DNA of 64,000 bases from contig CAVYXK010000003.1 in NCBI GenBank assembly GCA_963772445.1, positions 423,906 to 487,905 on the forward strand, written 5' to 3'. A program made the translations under genes and the position numbers. Under the pieces are notes generated by a model. It was not told the DNA's origin. It saw nothing but the letters and a program-made list of their open reading frames with translations, and ran no database searches. This document shows positions 1 through 10,872 of the stretch, one piece after another (position 1 is the first letter of the stretch; each line of letters begins with the position of its first letter). The DNA comes from CAVYXK01 sp963772445 (lineage in GTDB: Bacteria > Pseudomonadota > Alphaproteobacteria > Acetobacterales > Acetobacteraceae).

Positions 1-2
1 AG

Positions 3-603
3 CTTTGTGCCGAACACAACATGCAGGTCTGCAACCTGACCACGCCGGCGAACTATTTCCACGCGCTGCGTCGCCAGCTCCGGCGCAACTTCCGCAAGCC
101 ACTCGTTTTGTTCACGCCGAAATCGCTGCTGCGCCACAAGCTCGCGGTTTCGCCGCTGCACGAGATGGCGACGGGCAGCGCCTTCCAGCTCGTCATCCCG
201 GAGATCGACCTGATTGCGCCGGCTGAAGACGTGCGCCGCGTCGTGCTGTGCAGCGGCAAGGTTTATTACGACCTGCTGGCGGAACGGCGCGAGCAGGGGA
301 TCAACGACGTGGCGCTGCTTCGGCTGGAGCAGCTCTATCCGTTCCCCGAGAAGACGCTGGCCCGGCTGCTAGGCGCCGTATCGCAACGCCGAGCTGATTT
401 GGTGCCAGGAAGAGCCGGAGAACATGGGCGCCTGGAACTTCCTCGATCGGCGGATCGAGGCCGTGCTACGGCGATTGGACGGGATCGCGAAACGCCCGCA
501 ATATGCCGGCCGCGCGGCGGCGGCCAGCCCGGCCACCGGGCTGTCGCGCACCCATGCTGCCGAGCAGGCGGCACTGGTCGCCGATGCGCTGGGGTTGCGC
601 TGA
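3..603 (+). CDS. sucA: 2-oxoglutarate dehydrogenase E1 component, 3' end, frameshifted
   Basis: This is the C-terminal third of the thiamine-dependent E1 subunit of the 2-oxoglutarate dehydrogenase complex of the TCA cycle; the gene enters from outside the window. The frame starting at base 3 reads the family sequence LCAEHNMQVCNLTTPANYFH and continues to about base 374. One extra base near 372-378 then moves the reading frame, and the typical E1 ending (ELIWCQEEPENMGAWNF) follows in the next frame to the TGA at 601-603. Both sides are well conserved, so this is either a sequencing indel or a very recent mutation. sucB follows after 17 bases. The identity is secure; functional integrity is not. 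Confidence 0.9.
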
Positions 604-620
604 ACCGGGGGAGGAGCGTC

Positions 621-1907
621 GTGGCAACCGAAATCAAGGTTCCGGCGCTCGGGGAGAGCGTCACCTCTGCTACAGTCGCGCGTTGGCTCAAACAGGCCGG
701 CGACCAGGTGGTGGCCGATGAACCGCTGGTTGAGCTTGAAACCGATAAGGTTACAGTCGAAGTCAATGCGCCGGAAGCCGGCGTGCTGGCCGCCATCGCC
801 GCCGAGCAGGGCAGCGAGGTGGAAGTCGGTGCGCTGCTCGGCACGCTGGACGCCACCGATGCTGCGGCAGCCGCTGCGGCCCCGAAGCCGGCACCCGCCG
901 CTCCGCCGCCTCCGCCTGAGGTGCCGGACGTGCGGGCCGCCGCCAACCCACCGCCGGGTGTGAACCCGCCGCCCCGCCCTACTGGGCCGGTCGCGCGCCC
1001 GGCCACGCCGCCCGCTGATGTCGCTGCGCGCGCACCGATGCCCGCGGCGGCAAAGATCATGGAGGAACATCACCTCTCGGCAAATGATCTGGCTCCTGGC
1101 AGTGGCAAGGACGAGCGCATCACCAAGGGGGACGTGCTGGCCTTCCTGAATCGTCCCGCGCAACGCCCGCCGGCACCCGCCGCGAAAGCGCCGCGCGAAG
1201 CCGATGCGGGTGAGCAGCGCGTGCGCATGACGCGGCTGCGTCGCACCATCGCCGCGCGGTTGAAGGATGCGCAGAACACCGCGGCCATGCTGACCACCTT
1301 CAACGAGGTGGACATGTCGGCGGTGATGGCGCTGAGATCCGAATATCGCGACGCGTTCGAGAAGAAGCACGCCGGCGTTCGGCTGGGGTTCATGAGCTTC
1401 TTCGTCAAAACCTGCGTGGTGGCGTTGAAGGAGTTCCCGGCTGTCAACGCCGAAATCGACGGCGAAGACCTTGTGTACCGGAACTTCGTGCACATGGGCA
1501 TCGCGGTGGGCGGTCCGGCGGGGCTTGTCGTGCCGGTGATCCGCGACATCGATCGCCTGGGGTTCGCCGAGATCGAGCAGGCGATTGCAGATTTCGGCCG
1601 CCGTGCGCGTGATGGCACGCTGAAGCTTGATGAGCTTGCCGGGGGAACTTTCAGCATCACGAACGGCGGCGTGTACGGCTCGTTGATGTCCACGCCGATC
1701 CTCAATCCGCCGCAATCAGGCATCCTGGGGATGCATAAGATCCAGGAACGGCCGGTAGCGATCGGCGGTAAGGTCGAGATCCGGCCGATGATGTATCTGG
1801 CACTCACGTACGATCACCGGGTCGTCGACGGACGTGAAGCGGTGTCGTTCCTGGTGCGGGTTAAAGAGGGTGTGGAGGACCCCCGTCGGTTGTTGCTGGA
1901 TGTATAA
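621..1907 (+). CDS. sucB: Dihydrolipoyllysine-residue succinyltransferase (E2 of 2-oxoglutarate dehydrogenase)
   Basis: This is the E2 core of the 2-oxoglutarate dehydrogenase complex; it transfers succinyl groups from lipoate to CoA. The order is an N-terminal lipoyl domain with the modified lysine at about residue 43 (ETDKVTVEV), a Pro/Ala-rich linker, a peripheral-subunit-binding domain at about residues 138-175, and a catalytic domain with the HRVVDG active-site motif at residue 399. The GTG start at 621 is chosen because GGGGGAGGAG lies just upstream and the lipoyl domain begins there; the same frame is open further upstream only because of the sucA frameshift. Length is 428 aa, normal for the family. 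It lies between sucA and lpdA as expected. Confidence 0.95.
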   Translation: MATEIKVPALGESVTSATVARWLKQAGDQVVADEPLVELETDKVTVEVNAPEAGVLAAIAAEQGSEVEVGALLGTLDATDAAAAAAAPKPAPAAPPPPPEVPDVRAAANPPPGVNPPPRPTGPVARPATPPADVAARAPMPAAAKIMEEHHLSANDLAPGSGKDERITKGDVLAFLNRPAQRPPAPAAKAPREADAGEQRVRMTRLRRTIAARLKDAQNTAAMLTTFNEVDMSAVMALRSEYRDAFEKKHAGVRLGFMSFFVKTCVVALKEFPAVNAEIDGEDLVYRNFVHMGIAVGGPAGLVVPVIRDIDRLGFAEIEQAIADFGRRARDGTLKLDELAGGTFSITNGGVYGSLMSTPILNPPQSGILGMHKIQERPVAIGGKVEIRPMMYLALTYDHRVVDGREAVSFLVRVKEGVEDPRRLLLDV

Positions 1908-1920
1908 GGAAGCGTTCCCA

Positions 1921-2301
1921 ATGATCCTCGATCATATCGGCTTTGTGGTCCGCGACTTCGCCAAGAGCAGGGCGTTCTACCTTGCTGCGCTCGCTCCGCT
2001 CGGGATTCGCATCGTAAAGGAGGGTGACGGCTTGGCCGGGTTCAACCGGGAAGGGAAGGGTGGCTTCTGGATTGCCAGCGGCGGCGAGCCCTCCGCGCCG
2101 ATCCATGTCGCCTTCGCCGCGAAGGATCGCGCGGAGGTGCGTGCGTTCTATGCCGCCGCGATCGCTGCCGGCGGACGCGATAACGGCGCGCCTGGCCTGC
2201 GGCCGCAGTATCACGCCGACTATTACGGCGGCTTCGTTCTCGACCCGGACGGCCATAATATCGAGGCCGTCTGCCGTTCCCCGGAGGCCTTGGGCGGCTA
2301 A
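1921..2301 (+). CDS. VOC-family (glyoxalase/bleomycin-resistance fold) protein
   Basis: A 126-aa single-domain member of the vicinal-oxygen-chelate superfamily. The start MILDHIGFVVRDFAKSRAFY is the classic first beta-alpha-beta unit, with a His as likely first metal ligand, and LDPDGHNIEAVCR near the C-terminus carries the typical late His/Glu pair. Such proteins are metal-dependent lyases, isomerases or dioxygenases; the substrate cannot be told from sequence. It starts 13 bases after sucB, behind GGAAG, and so is probably co-transcribed with the dehydrogenase genes. The family assignment is firm; a role in the complex is only suggested by position. Confidence 0.88.
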   Translation: MILDHIGFVVRDFAKSRAFYLAALAPLGIRIVKEGDGLAGFNREGKGGFWIASGGEPSAPIHVAFAAKDRAEVRAFYAAAIAAGGRDNGAPGLRPQYHADYYGGFVLDPDGHNIEAVCRSPEALGG

Positions 2302-2359
2302 CCGAATTGTGACGACTTTGCTGGCAGGCTAGTCTCGGGACCGAGCTTGAGAGCACCCA

Positions 2360-2806
2360 ATGGACCAATCAGCACAGGACCCGGCGCTTGAGGCCCGCGT
2401 CGGGCGGCTAGAGCAGGATATGCACGAGGTGAAGTCCACGCTCGGCCGCCTGGAGCCGCTGATCGTCAGCATTCACGCACAAATGCCCTACCTTGCCACG
2501 AAGGCGGAGGTGGAGCGGCTACGCGGCGACCTGGGGGCGAAGATCGAGGGTCTCCGAGCCGACTTGGAGACGAAGATGGAGGCTCTCCGAGCCGACCTCG
2601 AGACGAAGATGGCCGCTCTCCGGGCCGACTTGCAAACGACGATGGAGGGCCTGCGCGGAGAGGTCCAGGCTGGCTTTGCCGGAAAGCCGGGCTTCCTAGG
2701 CATGTGGATGATAGGCGCCACGCTCTCCGCCCTTGTCGTGGCCGGCATGACCGCCGGCGCCGCCAATCTCGCGATCATCGCGCGTGGTTTTCACATCGGA
2801 CCATGA
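2360..2806 (+). CDS. Coiled-coil protein with C-terminal membrane anchor, unknown function
   Basis: A 148-aa protein I do not recognise by function. Residues about 10-50 are a charged helical region. Residues about 60-105 are four successive 11-residue units of the type ETKMEALRADL, encoded by 33-bp near-identical DNA repeats (about 2547-2645). A single hydrophobic segment (about residues 115-140) ends the protein. The pattern suggests an oligomeric coiled coil held to the inner membrane by its tail. Its stop codon overlaps the lpdA start (ATGA), so translation is probably coupled. The repeat number could vary between strains. It resembles in design the broken gene at 28197-28484. Confidence 0.75.
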   Translation: MDQSAQDPALEARVGRLEQDMHEVKSTLGRLEPLIVSIHAQMPYLATKAEVERLRGDLGAKIEGLRADLETKMEALRADLETKMAALRADLQTTMEGLRGEVQAGFAGKPGFLGMWMIGATLSALVVAGMTAGAANLAIIARGFHIGP

Positions 2807-4194
2807 GCGACAGTTTCGACCTGATCATCATCGGCTCCGGTCCCGGCGGCTACGTGTGCGCGCTCCGCGCCGCGCAGCTCGGCATGAAGGTGGCATGCGC
2901 GGAGAAGCGCGCCACGCTGGGCGGCACCTGTCTCAACATCGGTTGCATTCCGTCCAAGGCGCTGCTGCAATCATCCGAGAACTACACCGCCGTCACCCAC
3001 GACTTCGCGGCGCATGGGATCGAGGCAGGCTCGGTGAAGCTCGACCTCGCGCGCATGATGGCGCGCAAGAACGAGGTGGTCACCGCCAATGTCAAAGGCG
3101 TCGAGTTCCTGTTCCGCAAGAACAAGGTCACCTGGCTGAAAGGCGAGGCACGGATCGTCGCACCCGGACGCGTGCAGGTGAACGACGAGACGCATGAAAC
3201 CAAGCACATCGTCATCGCCACCGGCAGCGAGAGCATGCCGCTTCCCGGCGTCGACGTGGACGAGCAGCGGATCATCACCTCCACCGGCGGGCTGGAGCTG
3301 GATGCAGTGCCGAAGCGGCTGGCAGTGATTGGCGCCGGCTATATCGGGCTGGAGCTCGGCAGCGTCTGGCGTCGCCTCGGCGCCGAGGTTACGGTGATCG
3401 AGTTCCTCGACCGCATCGTGCCAGGCATGGATGCCGAGGTAGCGAAATCCTTCGAGCGGATTCTGACGCGGCAAGGATTGAAGTTCCGTCTGGGCATGAA
3501 GGTCACCGGTGCGCGACAGGGCAATGACGGTGTCACGCTCTCGGTCGAGCCGCGCGATGGCGGAGTGGCGGAGGAAGTGAAAGCCGACGTGGTGTTGGTT
3601 GCCGTCGGTCGGCGCGCCTTCGCCGACGGGCTCGGCCTTGAGGCGGTCGGTGTGGCACGCGACGAGCGCGGCCGGGTGAAGACCGATGCGCACTACGCGA
3701 CCAATATCCCCGGCATCTATGCGATCGGCGACGTTATCGCCGGCCCGATGCTGGCGCATAAGGCGGAGGATGAGGGGGTCGCTATCGCCGAACGCCTGGC
3801 AGGTCAGGCCGGTCACGTGAATTATCAGGCGATCCCCGGCGTCGTTTACACGTGGCCCGAGCTAGCTGCGGTCGGTCAGACCGAGGACGAGCTGAAGGCC
3901 GCCGGCATCGCGTACAAGGTGGGGAAGTTCCCGTTCACGGCGAATGGCCGCGCGCGCGCGATGGGCGATACCGACGGATTCGTCAAGATCATTGCCGATA
4001 AAACCACTGATCGTATCCTCGGAGCCCATATCATCGGGCCGGACGCCGGCACGATGATCGCGGAGCTCGTCACCGCGATGGAGTTCGGGGCATCAGCCGA
4101 GGACGTGGCGCGCATCTCCCACGCGCATCCCACGTTGAATGAGGCGATCAAGGAAGCCGCCCTGGCTGCGGACGGAAGGGCGCTGCATATCTGA
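2803..4194 (+). CDS. lpdA: Dihydrolipoyl dehydrogenase (E3)
   Basis: FAD- and NAD-dependent E3 that re-oxidises dihydrolipoamide in 2-oxo-acid dehydrogenase complexes. Residues 5-18 hold the FAD dinucleotide motif GSGPGG; the redox-active disulfide is C43 and C48 in GGTCLNIGCIPSK; GAGYIGLELG is the NAD-binding site; the C-terminal dimerisation domain has the catalytic HAHPTLNE (His/Glu). Length is 463 aa, standard. The ATG at 2803 overlaps the previous stop, and an in-frame extension to 2704 lacks homology. With sucA and sucB in the same direction it most likely serves 2-oxoglutarate dehydrogenase. Confidence 0.97.
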   Translation: MSDSFDLIIIGSGPGGYVCALRAAQLGMKVACAEKRATLGGTCLNIGCIPSKALLQSSENYTAVTHDFAAHGIEAGSVKLDLARMMARKNEVVTANVKGVEFLFRKNKVTWLKGEARIVAPGRVQVNDETHETKHIVIATGSESMPLPGVDVDEQRIITSTGGLELDAVPKRLAVIGAGYIGLELGSVWRRLGAEVTVIEFLDRIVPGMDAEVAKSFERILTRQGLKFRLGMKVTGARQGNDGVTLSVEPRDGGVAEEVKADVVLVAVGRRAFADGLGLEAVGVARDERGRVKTDAHYATNIPGIYAIGDVIAGPMLAHKAEDEGVAIAERLAGQAGHVNYQAIPGVVYTWPELAAVGQTEDELKAAGIAYKVGKFPFTANGRARAMGDTDGFVKIIADKTTDRILGAHIIGPDAGTMIAELVTAMEFGASAEDVARISHAHPTLNEAIKEAALAADGRALHI

Positions 4195-4198
4195 CCCG

Positions 4199-5188
4199 AT
4201 GACCCCGATTGCATTGACCATGGGCGATCCCGCCGGCATCGGCGGCGAGCTGAGCCTGCGGGCGTGGCTCGCGCAGCGGCGTCGCGGACCGTGCTTCGTG
4301 GCGCTCGACGATCCCGAGCGCCTGGCGGCGCTCGCCACCCAGCTTCGGCTCGAAGTCCCGGTGCGGGCGGTGCAGCAGCCGCAGCAGGCGGTTTCGGTCT
4401 TCCCGGATGCACTCCCTGTGCTGCCGGTCCGGCTCGCCAGAGCACCGCGTCCTGGCACGCCTGACGTCGCCAATGCGCCCGCGGTGATCGGGTCGATCGA
4501 GCGCGCCACGCGGCTGGCGATGCAGGGTAACGTTGCCGCCCTCGTTACCAATCCGATCAACAAAGCCGCGCTTTATCACGCCGGCTTCGCCTATCCGGGC
4601 CATACAGAGTTCCTCGCCGCGCTCACCGGTGCCACGGGCCGACAGGTGATGATGCTGGCAAGCCCGGAGTTGCGCGTCGTGCCAGTCACAGTGCACGCCA
4701 GCCTGCGCAACTCGCTCGCGATGCTGAGCACCGAGCTGATCCTCTCGACCGTCCGCACGACCACCACAGCGCTACGGCGCGATTTCGGCATCGCGCATCC
4801 CCGGCTCGCCATGGCGGGGCTCAATCCGCATGCCGGCGAGCAGGGCGCGCTCGGCGATGAGGAAACCACGATCATCGCTCCGGCAATCGCCGCCTTGCGT
4901 GCCGAAGGGGAGGACGTGTCCGGCCCCTGGCCGCCCGACACCATGTTCACCGCGGCGGCACGCCGCCGCTATGACGCGGCCATCTGCATGTACCACGACC
5001 AGGGTCTGATCCCGTTGAAGACGCTCGATATGGATCACGGCGTGAACGTCACGCTTGGCTTGCCGATCGTACGCACCTCGCCAGATCACGGCACCGCTTT
5101 CGACATCGCCGGTACCGGGCGCGCCGATCCGTCGAGCCTTATCGCCGCCCTGCAGATGGCGGCCGAGATCGCCGCGCGTCGGGGATGA
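4199..5188 (+). CDS. pdxA: 4-hydroxythreonine-4-phosphate dehydrogenase
   Basis: Enzyme of pyridoxal 5'-phosphate synthesis (DXP-dependent route), oxidising 4-phospho-hydroxy-L-threonine with NAD. Seen: MGDPAGIGGE at the N-terminus, TNPINK, and three His metal-ligand motifs (GHTEF, GLNPHAGE, MYHDQGLIP), plus RTSPDHGTAFDIAG near the end. Length is 329 aa. The ATG at 4199 is four bases after the lpdA stop; an in-frame upstream extension to 4139 lies inside lpdA and is rejected. The following gene overlaps its stop codon. In many proteobacteria pdxA is next to ksgA/surA; here the partner is a YraN-family gene. Confidence 0.96.
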   Translation: MTPIALTMGDPAGIGGELSLRAWLAQRRRGPCFVALDDPERLAALATQLRLEVPVRAVQQPQQAVSVFPDALPVLPVRLARAPRPGTPDVANAPAVIGSIERATRLAMQGNVAALVTNPINKAALYHAGFAYPGHTEFLAALTGATGRQVMMLASPELRVVPVTVHASLRNSLAMLSTELILSTVRTTTTALRRDFGIAHPRLAMAGLNPHAGEQGALGDEETTIIAPAIAALRAEGEDVSGPWPPDTMFTAAARRRYDAAICMYHDQGLIPLKTLDMDHGVNVTLGLPIVRTSPDHGTAFDIAGTGRADPSSLIAALQMAAEIAARRG

Positions 5189-5562
5189 GTGGCACGCCGC
5201 GCGAACGCCGCGGACGTCGTGCGCACGCGCTGGGGGTATCAGCCGAGGCCGCGGCCGCCGCGGCACTCGAGCGCGACGGATGGAGCGTGCGTGCTCGCCG
5301 ACTGCGCACCGAGGCCGGCGAGGTCGACCTGATCGCCGAGCAGGACGGGCTGCTCGCTATCATCGAAGTGAAGGCACGGCCGACCCTGGCCGGCGCGGCG
5401 CTCGCACTGACCGAGCGGCAGCGCCGCCGGCTGTTGGCAGCCGCTGAGATCGTGCTGGCGGGACATCCGGAATGGGGCGCCAGAGGCGTGCGGTTCGACA
5501 TGCTGCTGGTCGATGCGGCAGGGTCAGTCCGACGCATCGTCGATGCATTCCGCGTCGAATAA
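5185..5562 (+). CDS. YraN family (UPF0102) nuclease-fold protein
   Basis: A 125-aa protein of the YraN/UPF0102 family, which has a restriction-endonuclease-like fold and no settled function. The pattern is GEVDLIAEQDGLLAIIEVKAR: Glu/Asp followed by E-x-K, the PD-(D/E)XK-type core. The start overlaps the pdxA stop by four bases (ATGA), so the two are likely translated together. The C-terminal part (VRFDMLLVD) matches the usual last strand of the fold. Length is typical (110-130 aa). DNA-processing roles are suspected for the family, but this copy shows nothing that decides it. Confidence 0.9.
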   Translation: MSGTPRERRGRRAHALGVSAEAAAAAALERDGWSVRARRLRTEAGEVDLIAEQDGLLAIIEVKARPTLAGAALALTERQRRRLLAAAEIVLAGHPEWGARGVRFDMLLVDAAGSVRRIVDAFRVE

Positions 5563-5667
5563 CGAACGCGGCCGTGCGAGCAGGCAGAGCCCCCTGCGAT
5601 GTAGCAAAGGTGTGATTGCGCGATCCAGCCCGGTTGCGTAGCCTCCCCCGCCTCACAGGCAGGCGGC

Positions 5668-7755
<2,088 letters not shown>

Positions 7756-7776
7756 GCAAAGTAGGGAGAATACCCG

Positions 7777-8793
7777 ATGCAACTGGGCATGATCGGCCTC
7801 GGCCGGATGGGCGGCAACATGGTGCAGCGTCTGATCCGCGCCGGTCACGACTGCCACGTCTATGACGCCCACGCTTCGGCGGTGAAGGAACTTGTTGACA
7901 AGGGCGCCAAGGGCAGCACCGACCTTCGGGCGTTCATCGAATCGCTCACCAAGCCGCGTGCGGTGTGGCTAATGGTGCCGGCCGGGGTGGTCGATCCGGT
8001 GCTGGAATCGCTGACGCCGCTGCTCTCGTCCGGTGACACGGTGATCGACGGCGGCAATTCGTACTATCACGACGACGTGCGCCGGGCCGGCGAGCTGAAA
8101 ACCAAGGGCCTGCACTACGTGGACGTCGGGGTCAGTGGCGGGGTCTGGGGCCTGGACCGCGGCTACTGCATGATGATCGGCGGCGAGAATGACGTGGTGC
8201 AGCGCCTCGATCCGATATTCAAAACGCTGGCGCCAGGAGTCGGGAACGCACCGCGGACCCCCGGCGCGTCCGGCGAGCCCAGCGCTGCTGAGCAGGGTTA
8301 TCTGCATTGCGGCCCCAACGGTGCCGGCCATTTTGTGAAGATGGTGCACAACGGCATCGAATACGGCGTCATGGCCGCCTATGCGGAAGGACTGAATATC
8401 ATCCGCAACGCAAATGCCGGCTCGCGCCAGCAGGAAACCGACGCCGAAACCACGCCGCTGCGCCATCCGGAGCTGTATCGCTACAATATCGACGTCTCGA
8501 AAGTATCCGAGGTGTGGCGCCGCGGCAGCGTGATCGGCTCCTGGCTGCTCGACCTGATTGCCAGCGCCTTGCGCAAGAGTCCTGATCTTGCAGACTTCCA
8601 CGGCCGCGTCTCGGATTCCGGCGAGGGCCGCTGGACCTTGCAGGCCGCGATCGACGAGGGCGTCCCGGCCCCCGTCATCAGCGCAGCGCTCTATGCCCGC
8701 TTCAGCTCGCGCGGCGATGCCGAATATGCCGACAAACTGCTGTCCGCCATGCGCTACGAGTTCGGCGGCCATCTCGAGAAGTCCGGCGGATGA
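7777..8793 (+). CDS. gnd: 6-phosphogluconate dehydrogenase (decarboxylating), NAD-type short form
   Basis: Oxidises 6-phosphogluconate to ribulose 5-phosphate and CO2. The N-terminal Rossmann motif is GLGRMGGNMV, and the second strand ends in an Asp (CHVYDAH) instead of the Asn-Arg-Thr of NADP-dependent enzymes, which points to NAD. GGNSYYHDD and GVSGGVWGLDRGYC are substrate-site motifs; GAGHFVKMVHNGIEYG contains the catalytic Lys and the Glu. Length is 338 aa, the short GndA/YqeC-like class and not the 470-aa long form. The RBS GGGAGA precedes ATG 7777. It overlaps zwf by four bases. Confidence 0.95.
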   Translation: MQLGMIGLGRMGGNMVQRLIRAGHDCHVYDAHASAVKELVDKGAKGSTDLRAFIESLTKPRAVWLMVPAGVVDPVLESLTPLLSSGDTVIDGGNSYYHDDVRRAGELKTKGLHYVDVGVSGGVWGLDRGYCMMIGGENDVVQRLDPIFKTLAPGVGNAPRTPGASGEPSAAEQGYLHCGPNGAGHFVKMVHNGIEYGVMAAYAEGLNIIRNANAGSRQQETDAETTPLRHPELYRYNIDVSKVSEVWRRGSVIGSWLLDLIASALRKSPDLADFHGRVSDSGEGRWTLQAAIDEGVPAPVISAALYARFSSRGDAEYADKLLSAMRYEFGGHLEKSGG

Positions 8794-10187
8794 GCGAGAC
8801 GGACATGCTGCGCTCGGACGCGCTCGTCGTGTTCGGCGCCACCGGCGATCTCGCCTACAAGCAGATCTTCCCGGCCCTGCTTGGCCTGGTGCGCGACGAA
8901 GGCCTGGCGACGCCCATCATCGGTGTCGCCAAACAGGGGTGGATGCTCGAGCGGTTGAAGCAGCGGGCCCAGGATAGCTTGAAAGCGCACGGGCTGGATT
9001 CCGACATCGACGCCGTTGGCCGGCTGATGAACCAGCTTCGCTATGTCGATGGCGACTACAATGATCCTGCGACGTTCGTCGAACTGCGCAAGCAGCTCGA
9101 TCAGGCACAACGCCCGCTGCACTACCTCGCTATCCCGCCCAGCCTGTTCGGCGTCGTCGCCAGCCAGCTCGCGAAATCGGGATGCGCTGAGCACGCCAGG
9201 CTGGTGATCGAAAAGCCGTTCGGCCATAACGCGCAATCCGCGCGCGAGCTGGACCGCATTCTCGACCAGTATTTCCCGGAAGATCAGATCTTCCGCATCG
9301 ACCATTATCTGGGGAAGGAGCCCGTCCAGAATATTGTCTATACCCGCTTCGCCAATCCGCTGCTCGAGCCGCTGTGGAGCCGGCTGTACGTGCGCAGCAT
9401 TCAGATCACCATGGCAGAGGATTTTGGCGTCGAGGACCGCGGCCGGTTCTACGACGAAACCGGCGCGATGCGTGACGTAGTGCAGAACCACCTGCTGCAG
9501 GTGCTGGCACATGTGACAATGGACCCGCCGGCTGGCGACGACCACGAATCGCTGCGCGATCAGCGGGCCACCCTGCTGAAGGCGGTGCGCCCGCTCGATC
9601 CGGCGCATGTTGTGCGCGGCCAGTATATCGGCTACCGGGCGGTCCCCGGTGTACGGCCCAATTCTACTGTTGAGACCTTCGTTGCGATCAAGCTGGCGAT
9701 CGACAACTGGCGCTGGGGTGGCGTGCCGATCTATATCCGCGCCGGCAAGGAGCTGCCGATCACTGCCGCTGAGGTGATCGTTGAGTTCAAGCGGCCGCCG
9801 CGAGAAACCTTCGGCGAACACGTCCCTACGTCGTCGTGCCATATGCGGATGCGTATCGGCCCCGAGCTCGCCGTAGGGCTCGGCCTGCGCGTAAAGACGC
9901 CAGGCGAGCGGATGGTGGGGCACGACGTCGAGCTGATCCTGACCGAGCGGCCCGAATCCGATATGCCACCCTATCAGCGCCTGCTCGGCGACGCGATGCG
10001 CGGCGTGCGCGACCTGTTCACTCGCCAGGACCTTGTGGATGAGCAGTGGCGTATCGTCAATCCCGTGCTGGACAACGTCACGCCGCTTTACACCTATGCA
10101 AGCGGCACCTGGGGACCGGAGGAAGCGGCCGAGCTGATCGGCAATGACGGGCCATGGCGCGACCCGAAGCCGGGAAGGACCGAGTGA
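8790..10187 (+). CDS. zwf: Glucose-6-phosphate 1-dehydrogenase
   Basis: Catalyses the first step of the oxidative pentose-phosphate pathway. The N-terminal nucleotide motif is GATGDLAYKQIFPALL; the signature RIDHYLGKEPVQN contains the catalytic His and the substrate-binding Lys; IRAGKELP follows in the second domain. Length is 465 aa, slightly shorter than the 480-490 usual for Zwf. ATGA overlap with gnd upstream and a one-base overlap with the HAD gene downstream indicate tight coupling. The pairing with an apparently NAD-type gnd means the two oxidation steps may feed different cofactor pools. Confidence 0.96.
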   Translation: MSETDMLRSDALVVFGATGDLAYKQIFPALLGLVRDEGLATPIIGVAKQGWMLERLKQRAQDSLKAHGLDSDIDAVGRLMNQLRYVDGDYNDPATFVELRKQLDQAQRPLHYLAIPPSLFGVVASQLAKSGCAEHARLVIEKPFGHNAQSARELDRILDQYFPEDQIFRIDHYLGKEPVQNIVYTRFANPLLEPLWSRLYVRSIQITMAEDFGVEDRGRFYDETGAMRDVVQNHLLQVLAHVTMDPPAGDDHESLRDQRATLLKAVRPLDPAHVVRGQYIGYRAVPGVRPNSTVETFVAIKLAIDNWRWGGVPIYIRAGKELPITAAEVIVEFKRPPRETFGEHVPTSSCHMRMRIGPELAVGLGLRVKTPGERMVGHDVELILTERPESDMPPYQRLLGDAMRGVRDLFTRQDLVDEQWRIVNPVLDNVTPLYTYASGTWGPEEAAELIGNDGPWRDPKPGRTE

Positions 10188-10855
10188 TGGCGGAGCCGCA
10201 TGACCTCGTCTTTCTGTTCGACGTGGACAACACGCTGCTCGACAATGATGGTGTGCAGGGGGACCTGCGCGATCATCTCGAGCAGAACTATGGGGTCAAG
10301 GCGCGCGACCGCTACTGGGATCTGTTCGAGCAACTGCGTGGCGAGCTGGGCTACGCCGACTATCTCGGTGCGTTGGAGCGCTACCGGGTGGAAGAGCTGC
10401 ACGATCCGCGCGTCCTACGAATCGCCAACTGGCTGGTCGAGTACCCGTTCGCCAGCCGCGTCTATTCCGGCGCGTTCGACGCCGTCCGGCACGCGCGGCA
10501 GTGGGGCGCGCCGGTGATTCTGTCGGACGGAGACGCGGTGTTCCAGCCGCGCAAGGTCGAATGCGCCGGCCTGTGGCGGGAATTCGGCGACCGCGTGCTG
10601 ATCTATATTCACAAGGAACAGGAACTGGACGACGTCGAGCACTGGTATCCGGCCAAGCACTATGTGCTGATCGACGACAAGATTCGCATCCTGGACGCGG
10701 TCAAGAAGATCTGGGGCGATCGCGTCACGACGGTCTTCCCGCGGCAAGGCCATTACGCACTCGACCCCAAGGAAATCGCCGCGCACCCGCCGGCCGACAT
10801 CACCATCGAGAGCATCGGCGACCTGCTCCGGCACGACCGGTCGGCATTCCTGTGA
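10187..10855 (+). CDS. HAD-superfamily hydrolase in the pentose-phosphate operon
   Basis: A 222-aa haloacid-dehalogenase-type hydrolase. Motif I is DVDNTLLDND (nucleophile Asp and acid Asp), motif II is ILSDGD, and motif IV is VLIDDKIRIL. A helical cap of about 70 residues sits between motifs I and II (C1 cap). ATG 10187 is preceded by GGAAGGA and overlaps the zwf stop; an open extension to 10154 lies within zwf and is rejected. Sugar-phosphate phosphatase activity is the natural guess, because it lies between zwf and tal, but the substrate is not shown by sequence. Confidence 0.85.
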   Translation: MAEPHDLVFLFDVDNTLLDNDGVQGDLRDHLEQNYGVKARDRYWDLFEQLRGELGYADYLGALERYRVEELHDPRVLRIANWLVEYPFASRVYSGAFDAVRHARQWGAPVILSDGDAVFQPRKVECAGLWREFGDRVLIYIHKEQELDDVEHWYPAKHYVLIDDKIRILDAVKKIWGDRVTTVFPRQGHYALDPKEIAAHPPADITIESIGDLLRHDRSAFL

Positions 10856-10872
10856 ACCCGGGAGGAACGGAC

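Noticed and set aside
335..1715. Long antisense open frames opposite sucB
   Set aside because: High-GC shadow frames of a conserved gene, without ribosome sites or family resemblance.
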